Assembly (NCBI GenBank): GCA_009693235.1
Contig: SHXR01000013.1
Span: 1 to 64,000 of the forward strand
DNA: 64,000 nucleotides
Direction: 5' to 3'
DNA from: Betaproteobacteria bacterium
GTDB taxonomy: Bacteria > Pseudomonadota > Gammaproteobacteria > Burkholderiales > SG8-39
The notes under the pieces were generated by a model, which ran no database searches, was not told the origin of the DNA, and saw only the letters and a program-made list of their open reading frames with translations. The position numbers were made by a program, and so were the translations under genes. This document shows, piece by piece, positions 20,846-31,009 of the stretch; positions within the stretch are counted from its first letter, which is position 1, and every line of letters begins with the position of its first letter.

Positions 20846-21811
20846 ATGACATTCAAAAAAATAGTCGGCATCGGTCTACTGTGCGTCGTCGCAACGGGTT
20901 CGTATGCGCAGGAATATCCGGTCAAGCCGGTGCGCATCATCGTGCCGTTTTCGCCGGGCGGTTTCGTCGATAACAGTGCGCGCGCGATCTCCGACAAGCT
21001 GGGTAATCGCCTTGGTCAGCAGGTGGTCGTCGAAAATCGCGCCGGTGCGAGCGGTAACCTCGGCACATCCCAGGTTGCGCAGTCGGCGCCTGATGGCTAT
21101 ACGCTTTTGCTCGGCTTCGACGGCACGCTGGTCATCAATCCGAGCGTCTACGCGAAAATGCCGTTCGATACCATCAAGGACTTCGCGCCCATCACCAAGA
21201 TCGGCGACGGATCGCTCATCATCGTTGCGCATCCCTCGTTGCCGGCTAACAATCTGAAAGAGTTGATCGCGCTGTCCAAGGCGAAACCGGGCACGCTGTC
21301 ATACGGTACGTCCGGCACCGGCAGTACGCCGCACGTCTTCATGGAACTCATGAAGATGCAGCTTGGCATCGACTGGTTGCACATTCCCTACAAGGGTGGC
21401 GGACAGGCGATCGTCGACGTGACCGGCGGCTCGATTCCACTAGTGGGCACCGCGATCGCCACCGCCCAGCAATACATTAAGCAAGGGCGCCTCAAGGCGA
21501 TCGGCATCGCCAACGCCAAGCGCGATCCGGCGTTGCCCAATGTGCCGACCTTCGCCGAGAGCGGTGCGCCCGACTTGATTACTTATTCATGGTCGGGCCT
21601 CTTGGCACCGGCCAATACGCCACGGCCCATCATTGATCGGCTGTATCACGAGATGGTCGTCGTGCTCAAGGACCCCGACGTGCTGCGGCGCCTCGCGGTG
21701 CTTGGCATCGAGCCGGTCGGCAACACGCCGGAGGAATATGGCGTACAGATCAAGGCCGACATCGAGAAATGGCGCCCGGTCGTGAAGGCGTCCGGCATCA
21801 AGCTTGAGTAA
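20846..21811 (+). CDS. Bug/TctC-type periplasmic receptor
   Basis: 321 residues, with a signal peptide (MTFKKIVGIGLLCVVATG, cleavage near SYAQ) and TctC blocks YPVKPVRIIVPFSPGGFVD, VENRAGASGN, APDGYTLLLG, KDFAPITKIG, HIPYKGGGQAI and NVPTFAESG. GAGGAGA precedes the ATG. Its stop overlaps the TTG start of srkA. Confidence 0.9.
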   Translation: MTFKKIVGIGLLCVVATGSYAQEYPVKPVRIIVPFSPGGFVDNSARAISDKLGNRLGQQVVVENRAGASGNLGTSQVAQSAPDGYTLLLGFDGTLVINPSVYAKMPFDTIKDFAPITKIGDGSLIIVAHPSLPANNLKELIALSKAKPGTLSYGTSGTGSTPHVFMELMKMQLGIDWLHIPYKGGGQAIVDVTGGSIPLVGTAIATAQQYIKQGRLKAIGIANAKRDPALPNVPTFAESGAPDLITYSWSGLLAPANTPRPIIDRLYHEMVVVLKDPDVLRRLAVLGIEPVGNTPEEYGVQIKADIEKWRPVVKASGIKLE

Positions 21812-22808
21812 GGGCGCGGCGAAGGATAAGCCGGCACCGTACGCGGATCTCACGCCGGATTGCGTTCTCGACGCACTCGACTCGGTGGGTCTGCGCGGCG
21901 ACGGCCGCATGAGCGCTCTCAATAGCTACGAGAATCGCGTCTATCAGGCCTACATGGAAGACGGACCACCGGTCGTGGTTAAGTTCTACCGTCCGGCACG
22001 CTGGACCGACGCGCAGATTCTGGAAGAACATGTGTTCACGACAGAGCTGTCGAATCGGGAGATTCCGGTCGTCGCGCCACTTGTTTTGCAAGGCGATAAG
22101 ACGCTGGCTGAATTCAATGGTTATCGATTTGCCGTTTATCCACGGCGGGGTGGCCGTGCGCCGGAGCTTGAAGACTCTGAAACGCTCGAACGAATGGGGC
22201 GTTTCCTTGGTCGCATTCATGCGGTTGGCGCGATCGAACCGTATAAGGTGCGGCCGGCCATCGATATCCGCAGTTTCGCTGAGGAGCCGCGCGACTGGCT
22301 GCTGGCTAACAATTTTATTCCGGGGGATATAGCCCCGGCATGGAAGGCCATTGTTGCGCTAGCGATCGATGGTGTGCGGCGCGCGTTCGACAAAGGCGGG
22401 GCGATCACCAACATCCGCTTGCATGGCGATTGTCATGCGGGCAATGTACTGTGGACCCCTGATGGCGGCCCGCATTTCGTCGACTTTGACGATAGCCGGA
22501 TGGGCCCGGCGATCCAGGATTTCTGGATGCTCATATCGGGCGATCGCGCGTCGATGACCGGGCAGATGGCAGACCTGCTCGTTGGCTACGAGGATTTTCA
22601 CGAGTTCGATGCGCGTGAAGCGCGCTTGATCGAACCGCTTCGCACGCTTCGTCTCATTCACTACTCGGCGTGGATCGCACGCCGCTGGACCGATCCCGCG
22701 TTTCCGGCGGCGTTTCCGTGGTTCAACACTCAACGCTACTGGCAGGACCGCGTGCTTGAACTGCGCGAGCAAGTGGCGGCGATGGATGAGCCGCCGCTCC
22801 ATCTCTAA
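21804..22808 (+). CDS. srkA: stress response kinase A (SrkA/YihE/RdoA)
   Basis: 334 residues, close in length to E. coli SrkA (328). Conserved blocks are SYENRVYQAYMEDGPPVVVKF, RWTDAQILEEH, RLHGDCHAGNVLW (catalytic Asp), FVDFDDSRMGPAIQDFWML (metal-binding Asp), PLRTLRLIHY and the C-terminal EPPLHL. SrkA is a cytosolic Ser/Thr kinase that protects against stress-induced death. The start is a TTG at 21804 that overlaps the TctC stop; no better start lies between it and the homology. Converges and overlaps with the rhomboid gene. Confidence 0.92.
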   Translation: MSKGAAKDKPAPYADLTPDCVLDALDSVGLRGDGRMSALNSYENRVYQAYMEDGPPVVVKFYRPARWTDAQILEEHVFTTELSNREIPVVAPLVLQGDKTLAEFNGYRFAVYPRRGGRAPELEDSETLERMGRFLGRIHAVGAIEPYKVRPAIDIRSFAEEPRDWLLANNFIPGDIAPAWKAIVALAIDGVRRAFDKGGAITNIRLHGDCHAGNVLWTPDGGPHFVDFDDSRMGPAIQDFWMLISGDRASMTGQMADLLVGYEDFHEFDAREARLIEPLRTLRLIHYSAWIARRWTDPAFPAAFPWFNTQRYWQDRVLELREQVAAMDEPPLHL

Positions 22809-23377
22809 CGCCGGCGTCGCCCGGACCGCAGCAGCAAGAACCCGCCCAGCATGCCGCCCAGATGCGCGAAGTGGGCGACGCCTGCTTGCGTACCGGTCAC
22901 ACCCAAATAGAGTTCCAGCAGACCGTACAGCGTGACAAAGAGCCAGGCCGGGATCGGCACCGGCAAGAAAATAAGAAAAAATTTTCGTTGCGGAAACAGC
23001 ATTGCGTAAGCAAGCAGCAATCCGAATACGCCGCCTGACGCGCCGACCGTGGGCGCGCGCGAGCCGATCATCATTGAAAAGATGATCTGCACGATGGCGG
23101 CGGCGATCACGCAGGTCATGTAATAGATGAGAAACCGGTTCGATCCCCATACGCGTTCTAGCTCGCTGCCGAACATATAGACGCCGAACATGTTGAAGAA
23201 AATGTGTCCGATGCCGCCATGGAGGAATCCGTAGGTCACGACCTGCCACAGATCGAAGCCGGAGCCGATCGGCCACAGCGCGAACGGCGCGAGCACACGG
23301 CTGCCACCGGAAAGATCGAACATGAATACGGCGATATTCAAGACAATGATCGAGAGCGTGGCGGGGGTGGCGTTCAT
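22805..23377 (-). CDS. rhomboid-family intramembrane serine protease
   Basis: 190 residues, six hydrophobic segments. Catalytic motifs: HGGIGHIFFNMF in the second region, GASGGVFG with the nucleophile Ser near 114, and AHLGGMLGG with the catalytic His near 172. It cleaves membrane proteins within the bilayer. The start at 23377 (MNATPATLSI) was chosen because the first membrane segment begins just after it; a TTG at 23404 would add nine residues. The last bases overlap the 3' end of srkA (convergent). Confidence 0.9.
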   Translation of the reverse strand: MNATPATLSIIVLNIAVFMFDLSGGSRVLAPFALWPIGSGFDLWQVVTYGFLHGGIGHIFFNMFGVYMFGSELERVWGSNRFLIYYMTCVIAAAIVQIIFSMMIGSRAPTVGASGGVFGLLLAYAMLFPQRKFFLIFLPVPIPAWLFVTLYGLLELYLGVTGTQAGVAHFAHLGGMLGGFLLLRSGRRRR

Positions 23378-23608
23378 ATGTGGGATCGAAGTTGGTCGTA
23401 GCAATCGTTACTGGCAGCCGCGTGAATGACCGCACGCGCGGCCTAGCGTACCTCGAGCTTAGCTTCGGGGGGCGAGCCAGATCGCGTTGAAAAGCCCATT
23501 TCCCGTGTCGTTGGGTGAGCGACGAGATAGCGTTTCCCTACTTGTAAGTCGCCCTGCGCGCGAGTATTGTTGCGGCGCACAAAATGCCGATCAGGGAGTT
23601 TCACAAGA

Positions 23609-25490
23609 ATGGCCGATTCAGCGGCGCAGACGAAACGTTCGACGCCAGTCCTCACACTGCTTGCGATCGGTGTCGTGTTTGGCGATATTGGTACCAGCCC
23701 GCTCTATGCGTTCAAGGAAGCGTTCGGCGGAACGCATTCGTTGCCGATCTCGACCACGAACGTATTCGCGGTGTTGTCGCTCATCACCTGGTCGGTGATG
23801 TTGATCGTTTCCATCAAGTACGTCTTGATGGCGCTTCGCTTCGACAACAAAGGCGAAGGCGGCATTCTTGCGCCCCTCGCCTACTCCAGCCATCTCTTAC
23901 GTAACAGCCCGCGGGCGGAAGCAATCGCCGGGGTTATCACCGTGTTGGGCGCTTCGCTGTTCTTTGGCGACGTTATCATTACACCCGCGATCTCAGTCTT
24001 GTCGGCGGTCGAAGGCCTATCGATCGCGACGCCCGCGTTTGAGCACTGGGTCTTGCCGATCACGGTCGGCGTGCTGATCGCGCTATTTGCGATCCAGCGC
24101 CACGGCACCGGAAAAGTCGGGCGGCTATTTGGGCCGATCACCGTCATTTGGTTCCTAACCATTGCTTTGCTCGGGGCACGCAGCATCGCGGAAACCCCCA
24201 GGTACTTGAAGCGCTGAATCCGGCCTATGCGCTCGGATTCGCGGTGCAGCATCCCGGGCTCACGTTCGTGGTCCTCGGCGCGGTGTTTCTGGCGTTGACG
24301 GGCGGTGAGGCCCTCTACGCGGACATGGGGCATTTCGGGCCATCGTCGGTCCGCATTGGTTGGTTCGGGTTGGTGTTTCCGGCGTTGATCATCAATTACT
24401 TTGGACAAGGCGCACTGGTGTTGCGCGATCCCACCGCAATCAAGAACCCGTTTTCCTGATGGCGCCGGCCGAGTGGACATTGTTGTTGGTGTGTCTTGCG
24501 ACTGTGGCGACCGTTATCGCCGCGCAGGCGACGATCTCCGGCGCTTTTTCGGTCGCACAGCAGGCCTCGCGTCTTGGTTTTCTGCCGCAGCTTGATATCG
24601 ATGTCACCTCGGACACCGAATGCGGGCAAATCTATATCGCGAAGCTCAACTGGTTATTGCTCGCCCTGGTGTTGCTGCTGGTGTTTTCATTTCGCAGTTC
24701 AAGTGCGATCGCCTCGGCGTATGGCATCGCGGTGGCGACGACGATGGTGCTTGAAACGGCGCTGATCGTCATCGTCGTCGTCGCACGGCCGGGGCGTACC
24801 AATCCATTTTTTCTCGCCCTGCTTGGGGTCATCGGCACCGTCGAGCTGATTTTTTTCGCGAGTAACGCCACCAAGATCGACGACGGCGGATGGTTTCCAG
24901 TGGTCGTGGCAATCATCGTATTTACGCTCCTCACCACCTAGAAGAAAGCCACCGATATCATCCATGCAAGGGAGATGCAGCGCCGTGTCTCCTTGGCGGT
25001 ATTTCTCCCGCATCTTGGCGATTCGATCCAGCGGATGCAAGGTACCGCGATCTTTTTTACCAGCGATCCGGAAAGTGTTCCCACCACGCTGCTGCACAAT
25101 CTCAAGCACAACAAGGTGCTGCACGAGTGGCTGGTGTTTGTACACATTCGCACCGAGGACGTGCCGCGCATTCCGGATGATGAACGCACCGAAGTCGATA
25201 TCATCGAACCGAAGAAGATCTATCGTGTGGCGCTGCGCTATGGATTTCGCGAGGAGCCGGCGATCCTGAAAGGACTGCAGTCGCTTGCCCAACGGGGCCT
25301 TTCGTTCGAAATGGCGGAAACGACATTCTTTCTTGGCAAATCGACCATCGCAAAGACCGAGAAGCGCGGCCTCTTTACCTGGCGACGCGAGCTCTTCAGA
25401 AGAATGCAGAAGAATGCGCCCAGCGCGGCGGAGTATTTTCAACTGCCGCCCGATCGTGTCATCGAATTGGGAACGCAGATCTCCGTATAG
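23609..25490 (+). pseudogene. kup: Kup-type potassium uptake permease, two frameshifts and a TAG
   Basis: Typical Kup text: LLAIGVVFGDIGTSPLYAF at the start, [62 protein letters not shown] precedes the ATG at 23609. Frame is lost at a run of five C (24195-24199, before [12 protein letters not shown]) and at a run of four T (24451-24454, before [11 protein letters not shown]). An in-frame TAG (24939-24941) stands where family members have Trp (LLTTW). The cytosolic C-terminal domain then follows to 25490. Corrected length is about 627 residues, as expected for Kup (about 620), so nothing large is missing. Confidence 0.88.
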
Positions 25491-25545
25491 GTTGCCTCCG
25501 GCCGCGGCACAAGCACACCGGGCAGAGCGGCGTTATGCTCTACAG

Positions 25546-26217
25546 ATGAGATCTCCTGTTAAATGCGTGGTGCGCGGTCTTGCCGCCCTCGCTTTGATTT
25601 GCACCATCAATCTGTCGTTCGCATCGAGCGATCTGGCTCTCATCGACGCCGCCTCAAAGGGCGATGTGCCGTCCGTTTTGCGGCTGCTTGACGTAGGCGC
25701 GAGCGTGAAGGCGCGCGATGCCATAGGGCGGACGGCGTTAGTGGCCGCGACCGACGAGAATCGTATCGAGGTGGTGCGCGTCTTGATCGCCGCCGGTGGT
25801 GATGTCAACGCGCAGGACGATGTCAAGAACAGCGCGTTTCTGCTGGCCGGTGCGCGCGGCTATCTCAGTATCTTGAGGCTGACGATCGCAGCGGGTGCCG
25901 ATTTAACAAGCACCAACCGGTTCGGTGGCGCCGCGCTGATTCCGGCATGCCACTATGGCCATGTCGAAACCGTGCGTTACCTGCTTACGACCAGGATCGA
26001 TATCGATCATGTGAACAATCTCGGTTGGACCGCATTGCTGGAGGCAATAATTCTTGGCAATGGCGGGCCGGCGCATACGGAAATCGTGCGACTTCTGGTG
26101 GCAGCCGGTGCCAAGGTCAATCTTGGCGATCGGCAAGGTGTCACGCCGCTGGCTCACGCGAAGATCGCCGGCTTTCGCGATATCCAAGCGATTCTCAGCA
26201 AGGCAGGAGGCCGATAG
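25546..26217 (+). CDS. exported ankyrin-repeat protein
   Basis: 223 residues with a signal peptide (MRSPVKCVVRGLAALALICT, cleavage near SFAS) and about five ankyrin repeats, e.g. LIDAASKGDVPSVLRLLDVG, GRTALVAATDENRIEVVRVL, GWTALLEAIILGN and GVTPLAHAKIAGF. Ankyrin repeats mediate protein binding; in periplasmic proteins of this size (AnkB-like) links to oxidative-stress defence are known, but none can be claimed here. The PaaK-type gene starts 8 bases after the stop. Confidence 0.85.
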   Translation: MRSPVKCVVRGLAALALICTINLSFASSDLALIDAASKGDVPSVLRLLDVGASVKARDAIGRTALVAATDENRIEVVRVLIAAGGDVNAQDDVKNSAFLLAGARGYLSILRLTIAAGADLTSTNRFGGAALIPACHYGHVETVRYLLTTRIDIDHVNNLGWTALLEAIILGNGGPAHTEIVRLLVAAGAKVNLGDRQGVTPLAHAKIAGFRDIQAILSKAGGR

Positions 26218-26225
26218 CAATCAAC

Positions 26226-27539
26226 ATGGATGCCACGCGCGCCAACGATCAACTTGAACCCATCGAGAAAGCCGGCCGGGACGAGCTCTCCGCACTTCAG
26301 TTGGCACGCCTGCAGGCAACGCTGTTGCACGCCTATACGACGGTACCGCATTACCAGCGAAAATTTGATCAGGCGGGCGTGCATCCGCGCGATTGTCGTT
26401 CGCTTGCAGATCTGGCGAAATTTCCATTCACGACCAAGGCCGACCTGCGCGAGAACTATCCCTATGGGATGTTCGCCGTGCCGATGCAGCAGATCGTGCG
26501 CATTCACGCATCGAGCGGCACGACCGGCAAGCCCACCGTCGTTGGTTATTCGCGCCAAGACATCGATACCTGGGCCAATGTGATGGCGCGCTCGATGCGC
26601 GCGGGTGGCATTCGCTCCACCGATATCGTGCACGTCTCGTTCGGCTACGGGTTATTTACCGGCGGGTTGGGTGCGCATTATGGTGGCGAACGGCTCGGTG
26701 CCGCGGTCATTCCTTTTGGCGGTGGACAGACCGAGCGACAGGTTCAGCTGATCGTCGATTTCAAGCCCGATGCGATCATGGCCACGCCCTCCTACATGCT
26801 CGCGATTGCCGATGAGATCGAGCGACAAGGCACCGATCCGCGCTCGACGAGTCTCAGAATCGGGCACTTCGGCGCCGAACCCTGGACCGATTCGATGCGC
26901 AAGCAAATCGAGGAGCGCCTCAACATCCAAGCGCTCGATCTCTACGGTTTGTCGGAGATCATTGGTCCTGGTGTGGCCATGGAATGCATCGAGACGAAAG
27001 ACGGACCGACCATCTGGGAGGATCACTTCCTGCCTGAAATCATCGATCCGGTGAGTGGTGCGGTGCAAGCGGATGGTGAGCCGGGCGAGCTGGTATTTAC
27101 CACGCTCACTAAGGAAGCGCTGCCGATGATTCGCTATCGCACCCGCGACCTCACCCGGTTGTTGCCTGGTACGGCACGCAGCATGCGCCGCATGGCTCGC
27201 ATCACCGGGCGGAGCGACGACATGCTGATCATTCGGGGCGTCAACGTATTCCCATCGCAGATTGAAGAGCGGATCCTGACGGTCGCCGAACTTGCGCCGC
27301 ACTATGTCATCGAGGTTTCCCGCGAAGGTGCACTGGACCGAATGGACGTGCTCGTCGAATTGAAGCCGCTGCACGCCAAATTATCCGCGACTGAACGGAA
27401 CGTGGTCAAAGGCAAGCTCGAACATGCAGTGAAAGCCTATTGCGGTGTCACCGCACAGGTGCGCATCGTCGATGTTGGCGCGGTCGAGCGATCGGTCGGC
27501 AAAGCGAAGCGCGTGATCGATAAGCGGCCGAAAATCTAG
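26226..27539 (+). CDS. paaK: phenylacetate-CoA ligase family protein (PaaK)
   Basis: 437 residues, the family's usual size. The P-loop HASSGTTGKPTVVGYS lies near residues 94-109, with FGYGLFTGGLGAHYG, GAEPWTDSMR, DLYGLSEIIGPGVAMEC and the A8 region RSDDMLIIRGVNVFPSQIEE. It activates phenylacetate or a close arylacetate to the CoA thioester with ATP in the cytosol. No other paa genes are adjacent, so the substrate may be another aromatic acid. RidA-like and ABM-domain genes follow in the same direction. Confidence 0.9.
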   Translation: MDATRANDQLEPIEKAGRDELSALQLARLQATLLHAYTTVPHYQRKFDQAGVHPRDCRSLADLAKFPFTTKADLRENYPYGMFAVPMQQIVRIHASSGTTGKPTVVGYSRQDIDTWANVMARSMRAGGIRSTDIVHVSFGYGLFTGGLGAHYGGERLGAAVIPFGGGQTERQVQLIVDFKPDAIMATPSYMLAIADEIERQGTDPRSTSLRIGHFGAEPWTDSMRKQIEERLNIQALDLYGLSEIIGPGVAMECIETKDGPTIWEDHFLPEIIDPVSGAVQADGEPGELVFTTLTKEALPMIRYRTRDLTRLLPGTARSMRRMARITGRSDDMLIIRGVNVFPSQIEERILTVAELAPHYVIEVSREGALDRMDVLVELKPLHAKLSATERNVVKGKLEHAVKAYCGVTAQVRIVDVGAVERSVGKAKRVIDKRPKI

Positions 27540-27584
27540 GCGCGATGTAATGTTCCGACATTCGATTGAGGAGGCGAGCACAGC

Positions 27585-28337
27585 ATGAGCGCGACCAAGG
27601 TCTTTGCGGCAGGCGGTTATCGATACATTCCGGCGGTGTTCCAGTATTCAGGCGGGGTGGCAGCCGAACCCGGCTTTGAAATTGAGCGTGCGCGCTTTGT
27701 GCGGCCAGTGCCGCTGGAAGAAGCGTTCCAGCGCATCGAGGCGCATCTGCGATCGATCGGTCGCCCGCTCGCCGCCTTTTGCCAATGCGAATTGCGTTCG
27801 CCCGCTCCATTTACCGAAGACGGGTTTCGTTCGTTCAACCGCATTTATGTCGGCACCCTGGAACGCTGGGGCATCTTTGTCAACGAGAATAATCCGCTTG
27901 CCCGCTCCAACGTCTGTCCGGCCATTGATCCGCCAGCATCGCCCAGTTTCTATGCGTTCTCGTACACCGTACCCGCGCGCAAGGGCACGCGGCCGACGTT
28001 CGTCATCGCGGGTTCAGGTGAGGCGCCGGAAGGAAAGCCCAACTATCGCGACTTCATCGTGCGTCGTGGCGATGTGTCGCAGGACGGTTTGCGCGAGAAG
28101 GCGCGGTTTGTCCTGGGCGAGCAGGAGCGACGCATGGCCTTGCTGGGTTTTTCTTGGCAAGACGTGACTGCCACGCACGTCTATAGCGTGCACGATATCC
28201 ACCCATTGATGCGTGACGAGATTATCGCGCGCGGTGCCGCGCCGGGCGGTGCGACCTGGCACTACTGCCGGCCACCCGTTGTCGATCTCGACTATGAAAT
28301 GGACTGTCGCGGTCTCGCGCGGGAATGGATTCTTTAG
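27585..28337 (+). CDS. hypothetical protein with RidA-like (YjgF) fold
   Basis: 250 residues behind a GAGGAGG site. The C-terminal half reads like a Rid-family domain: FVIAGSGEAPEG, then a helical EKARFVLGEQERRMALLGF, then DVTATHVYSVHDIHPLM and YEMDCRGL at the end, the order of strands and helices seen in RidA. The N-terminal half (VRPVPLEEAFQRIEAHLRS, SFNRIYVGTLERWG) may be a second degenerate copy. Rid proteins deaminate enamines or bind small metabolites. The link to aromatic-acid activation comes from the neighbouring PaaK only. Confidence 0.6.
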   Translation: MSATKVFAAGGYRYIPAVFQYSGGVAAEPGFEIERARFVRPVPLEEAFQRIEAHLRSIGRPLAAFCQCELRSPAPFTEDGFRSFNRIYVGTLERWGIFVNENNPLARSNVCPAIDPPASPSFYAFSYTVPARKGTRPTFVIAGSGEAPEGKPNYRDFIVRRGDVSQDGLREKARFVLGEQERRMALLGFSWQDVTATHVYSVHDIHPLMRDEIIARGAAPGGATWHYCRPPVVDLDYEMDCRGLAREWIL

Positions 28338-28341
28338 GGCA

Positions 28342-28420
28342 ACGCTGATTATGCTATGCCGCGTAATCAGCGTGCTCAAATGTTCAGGCAGTTACGAGGG
28401 GGCGAGCCCCTTGTTCAGTG
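28342..28420 (-). repeat. dispersed two-arm repeat, copy D
   Basis: On the plus strand it shows acgctgatta (28342-28351), a 12-base loop and taatcagcgt (28364-28373), a perfect 10-bp stem. Then come gctcaaatgttcaggcagtt and gaggggg-cgagcccc, ending ttgttcagtg. It is the reverse complement of copies A to C in order. It starts a few bases after the RidA-like stop and may act as a transcript end or processing signal. Confidence 0.8.
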
Positions 28421-28442
28421 ATTCTTTAGCTGGGAGCGCAGC

Positions 28443-28766
28443 ATGATCGCCGTCATCTTCGAGGTCTGGCCGGCCGATGGCCAGATGCAAACCTATCTGG
28501 ACCTTGCGGCAAGCTTGCGGCCGGACTTGGAAAGAATCGACGGCTTTCTTTCGATCGAGCGATTCGAGAGTCTCATGCAGAAAGGGAAAATCCTGTCGCT
28601 GTCGTTCTGGCGGGATGAGGACGCCGTGCGCCGATGGCGTGAGTTCGAAACGCACCGCGACGCACAACGCGCCGGGCGCGCCGGGGTATTTCGTGACTAT
28701 CGCCTGCGTGTTGCTGGCGTGATCCGCGACTATGGCATGACGGATCGGGCCGCCGTCCCGAGCTGA
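28443..28766 (+). CDS. antibiotic biosynthesis monooxygenase (ABM) domain protein
   Basis: 107 residues, a single ferredoxin-like ABM domain: MIAVIFEVWPADGQMQTYLD, GFLSIERFESL, LSLSFWRDEDAVRRW and an AQRAGRAGVFRDYRL end. Such small proteins include quinol or polyketide monooxygenases and heme-degrading relatives; the W-R-D-E and HRDAQ pattern is common in uncharacterised members. Substrate unknown. It follows repeat D. Confidence 0.78.
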   Translation: MIAVIFEVWPADGQMQTYLDLAASLRPDLERIDGFLSIERFESLMQKGKILSLSFWRDEDAVRRWREFETHRDAQRAGRAGVFRDYRLRVAGVIRDYGMTDRAAVPS

Positions 28767-28841
28767 ATCACGCGCATTCTGAGCGCTTTCACATCGGCCG
28801 CCTCTGATAGGATCGACATCGAGTTCCTCTCGGATGAAGTC

Positions 28842-29566
28842 ATGGAAATTTCCCGCACACCAACGCGGCCCGGATCTCCCGATGCACCGCGCATTGGCCT
28901 GAAGATCCTTCTGGCTGAGGACGATCAGCCCCTTTCTAGCGGTATCGTCTCGGCCCTCGCAGCCGACGGCCACATCGTGAAGGCGTTGTCCGATGGCAAA
29001 AGCGCGGTCGATGAAATCGAGCGGGCAACGTTTGGTTTGTTGATTCTCGATATCGGGCTGCCGGGCCTCGATGGATTTGAAGTGCTAAGGCATGTGCGCG
29101 AGGGCGGCTACGGTCTTCCGGTGCCCCTCCTTACCGCGCGGGATGCGGTTGAAGATCGTGTGCTTGGCCTGGAAGCGGGGGCGGACGACTACATGATCAA
29201 GCCGTTTGCGTTGCTCGAATTGTCAGCGCGGGTGCGTGCCCGGTCCGCCGCCATCCGACCTCCCACGGTCCGCGCATTGTTCGGGGGCCGTTGGTGCTCG
29301 ATCAGCAGTCGCGACGCGCGTTTCTCAACGAGGTGCCGCTCGAACTCGCCGCACGGGAGTGGTCCGTGCTGGAGATTCTCATGATGCGGGTCGATGTCGT
29401 GGTATCGAAGGCTGAGATCATTCAGGCGGTGGCGGGCGACAAAGAGGAGCTTTCACCCAATGCCATCGAGGTGTACATGTCTCGTTTGCGCACCAAGGTC
29501 GAACCGGCCGGCGTTCGAATTCGCACCGTCCGGGGGTTCGACTACATGCTCGAAGAGACACCCTGA
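28842..29566 (+). pseudogene. OmpR-type response regulator, frameshifted
   Basis: Receiver domain with acidic pocket AEDDQPL, phospho-Asp in LLILDIGLPGLDGFEVL, LTARDAVEDRVLGLEAGADD and Lys in YMIKPF. The frame is lost between about 29240 and 29275. One frame over, the winged-helix output domain continues (PLVLDQQSRRAFLNEVPLEL, LSPNAIEVYMSRLRTKVEP, RIRTVRGFDYML) to the TGA at 29564-29566. It resembles QseB/TctD-type regulators, fitting a genome rich in carboxylate receptors. The sensor gene starts three bases after. Confidence 0.82.
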
Positions 29567-29568
29567 AG

Positions 29569-30943
29569 GTGCGTCAACCGAGCCTGCGACGCACACTGCT
29601 CAATTGGCTTTTCCGCCGCTTGGGTTCGTGTTGGTGCTGGGCAACTATGCCGCCTTTGAGTACGCCGATTACGCCGAAACGCGGGCGTTCGATCAAAGTC
29701 TGATTGATACCGGATTTGGGCTCGGCCGCCACGTTCACGCAGAGGGTTCCGCCGAATCGGTCGAAATACCGTCCGAAACGGATCGGATTATTCGAAGCGA
29801 TTAATTCGACGAAATCTTTTATGTCGTTCGCAATTTCGACGGCGAGATTCTTGCCGGCGATTTCGAATTACCCGTCTCGCTCCCCGACCGGAGCGAGCCA
29901 GGCGTCGCGGCACTCTACGACGCGAAGGTTCATAACAAGCCGATTCGCGTTGCCGCCATGCGCTTGCCGTGCGGCACCTCGGAATGCGTTATCGCGGTGG
30001 GTGAAACCATGGTCAAGCGAAACAATGAGCGCCGCCGTACCCTCGTGGTGATCGTCATACCCGAGGTTCTTCTCATGGTCGTCGCGCTTGCCTTCGTGTG
30101 GATTGGCGTTAGCCGCGGTATCGCACCGCTGGCACGCCTGTCAGAACAAATTCGCATGCGCTCGCCGACCGATCTCTTGCCATTTGATTCTAAGGAAGTG
30201 CTGCAGGAGGCAAGCGGCATCGTCGCCGAATTGAACTCATTGTTTGAGCGGGTGAACGAAGCGTCCGCCAATCAGAAGCGCTTTACCGCCAATGCCGCGC
30301 ATCAGCTCCGCACGCCGCTCGCGGTGGTTCGTACCCATCTCGAACTGGCGTTGACGCAGTCCGCTTCTCCCGAGCTCAAAGGGCGCCTCGCGCTCGCCCG
30401 CGCAGCCACGCTCAGAAGTTCGCGTCTCACCAACCAGTTGCTCACGTTGGCGCGCGTCGAGCCAAGCGGGCTTGCGCCAATGTCGGCCGAATCGGTGGAT
30501 CTGCGGACGGTGACCGAAGGCCTTGCCAATGGGTGGTTCACCACGCACTCAAGCGCGGTGTCGACCTCGGCTTCGAGCTTTCGTCGGTGCCAATCAGAGG
30601 CGAAGCCTTCATGCTGGGTGAAGCCTTGACCAACACGGTCTTGAACGCGATCGAATATGGTCGTGAAAAAGGGCGCGCCACCGTACGTTGCGGGGTGGAC
30701 GCCGAGGGTGCATTTCTCGAAGTCGAAGACGACGGCCCAGGCATCCCAGTTGCCGAGCGCGACCGTGTGCTCGAGCGGTTCTATCGCATTCCCGGCACCA
30801 CCGGAATCGGGAGCGGGCTAGGGCTCGCGATTGTTCGCGAAATCGTGCAGCAGCACGGCGGCGTGGTGGTCATTCTGGATGGGGAAGCGGGCCGCGGCTG
30901 CCGTGTGCGGATGGCATTCCCCATCATGGAAGACGCTACCTAG
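29569..30943 (+). pseudogene. sensor histidine kinase partner (TctE/QseC-like), broken three times
   Basis: From GTG 29569 (VRQPSLRRTLLNWL) the frame is lost at a run of four T (29609-29612). It goes on with LGNYAAFEYADYAETRAFDQ and meets an in-frame TAA at 29802-29804. It continues through a sensor part, a membrane segment (VIVIPEVLLMVVALAFVWIG), HisKA with FTANAAHQLRTPLAVVRTHL, and shifts again near 30536. The ATPase part ends with NTVLNAIEYG, EDDGPGIP and GSGLGLAIVREI. The two-membrane-segment layout and QLRTPL motif fit TctE/QseC kinases. Together with the regulator it forms one broken two-component pair. Confidence 0.82.
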
Positions 30944-31009
30944 AACGTCACCGCGCGATGGGCGGCGAGTGATAGCCTTTCGTATCTTGGCAATTGAGAA
31001 GGGGATCCA

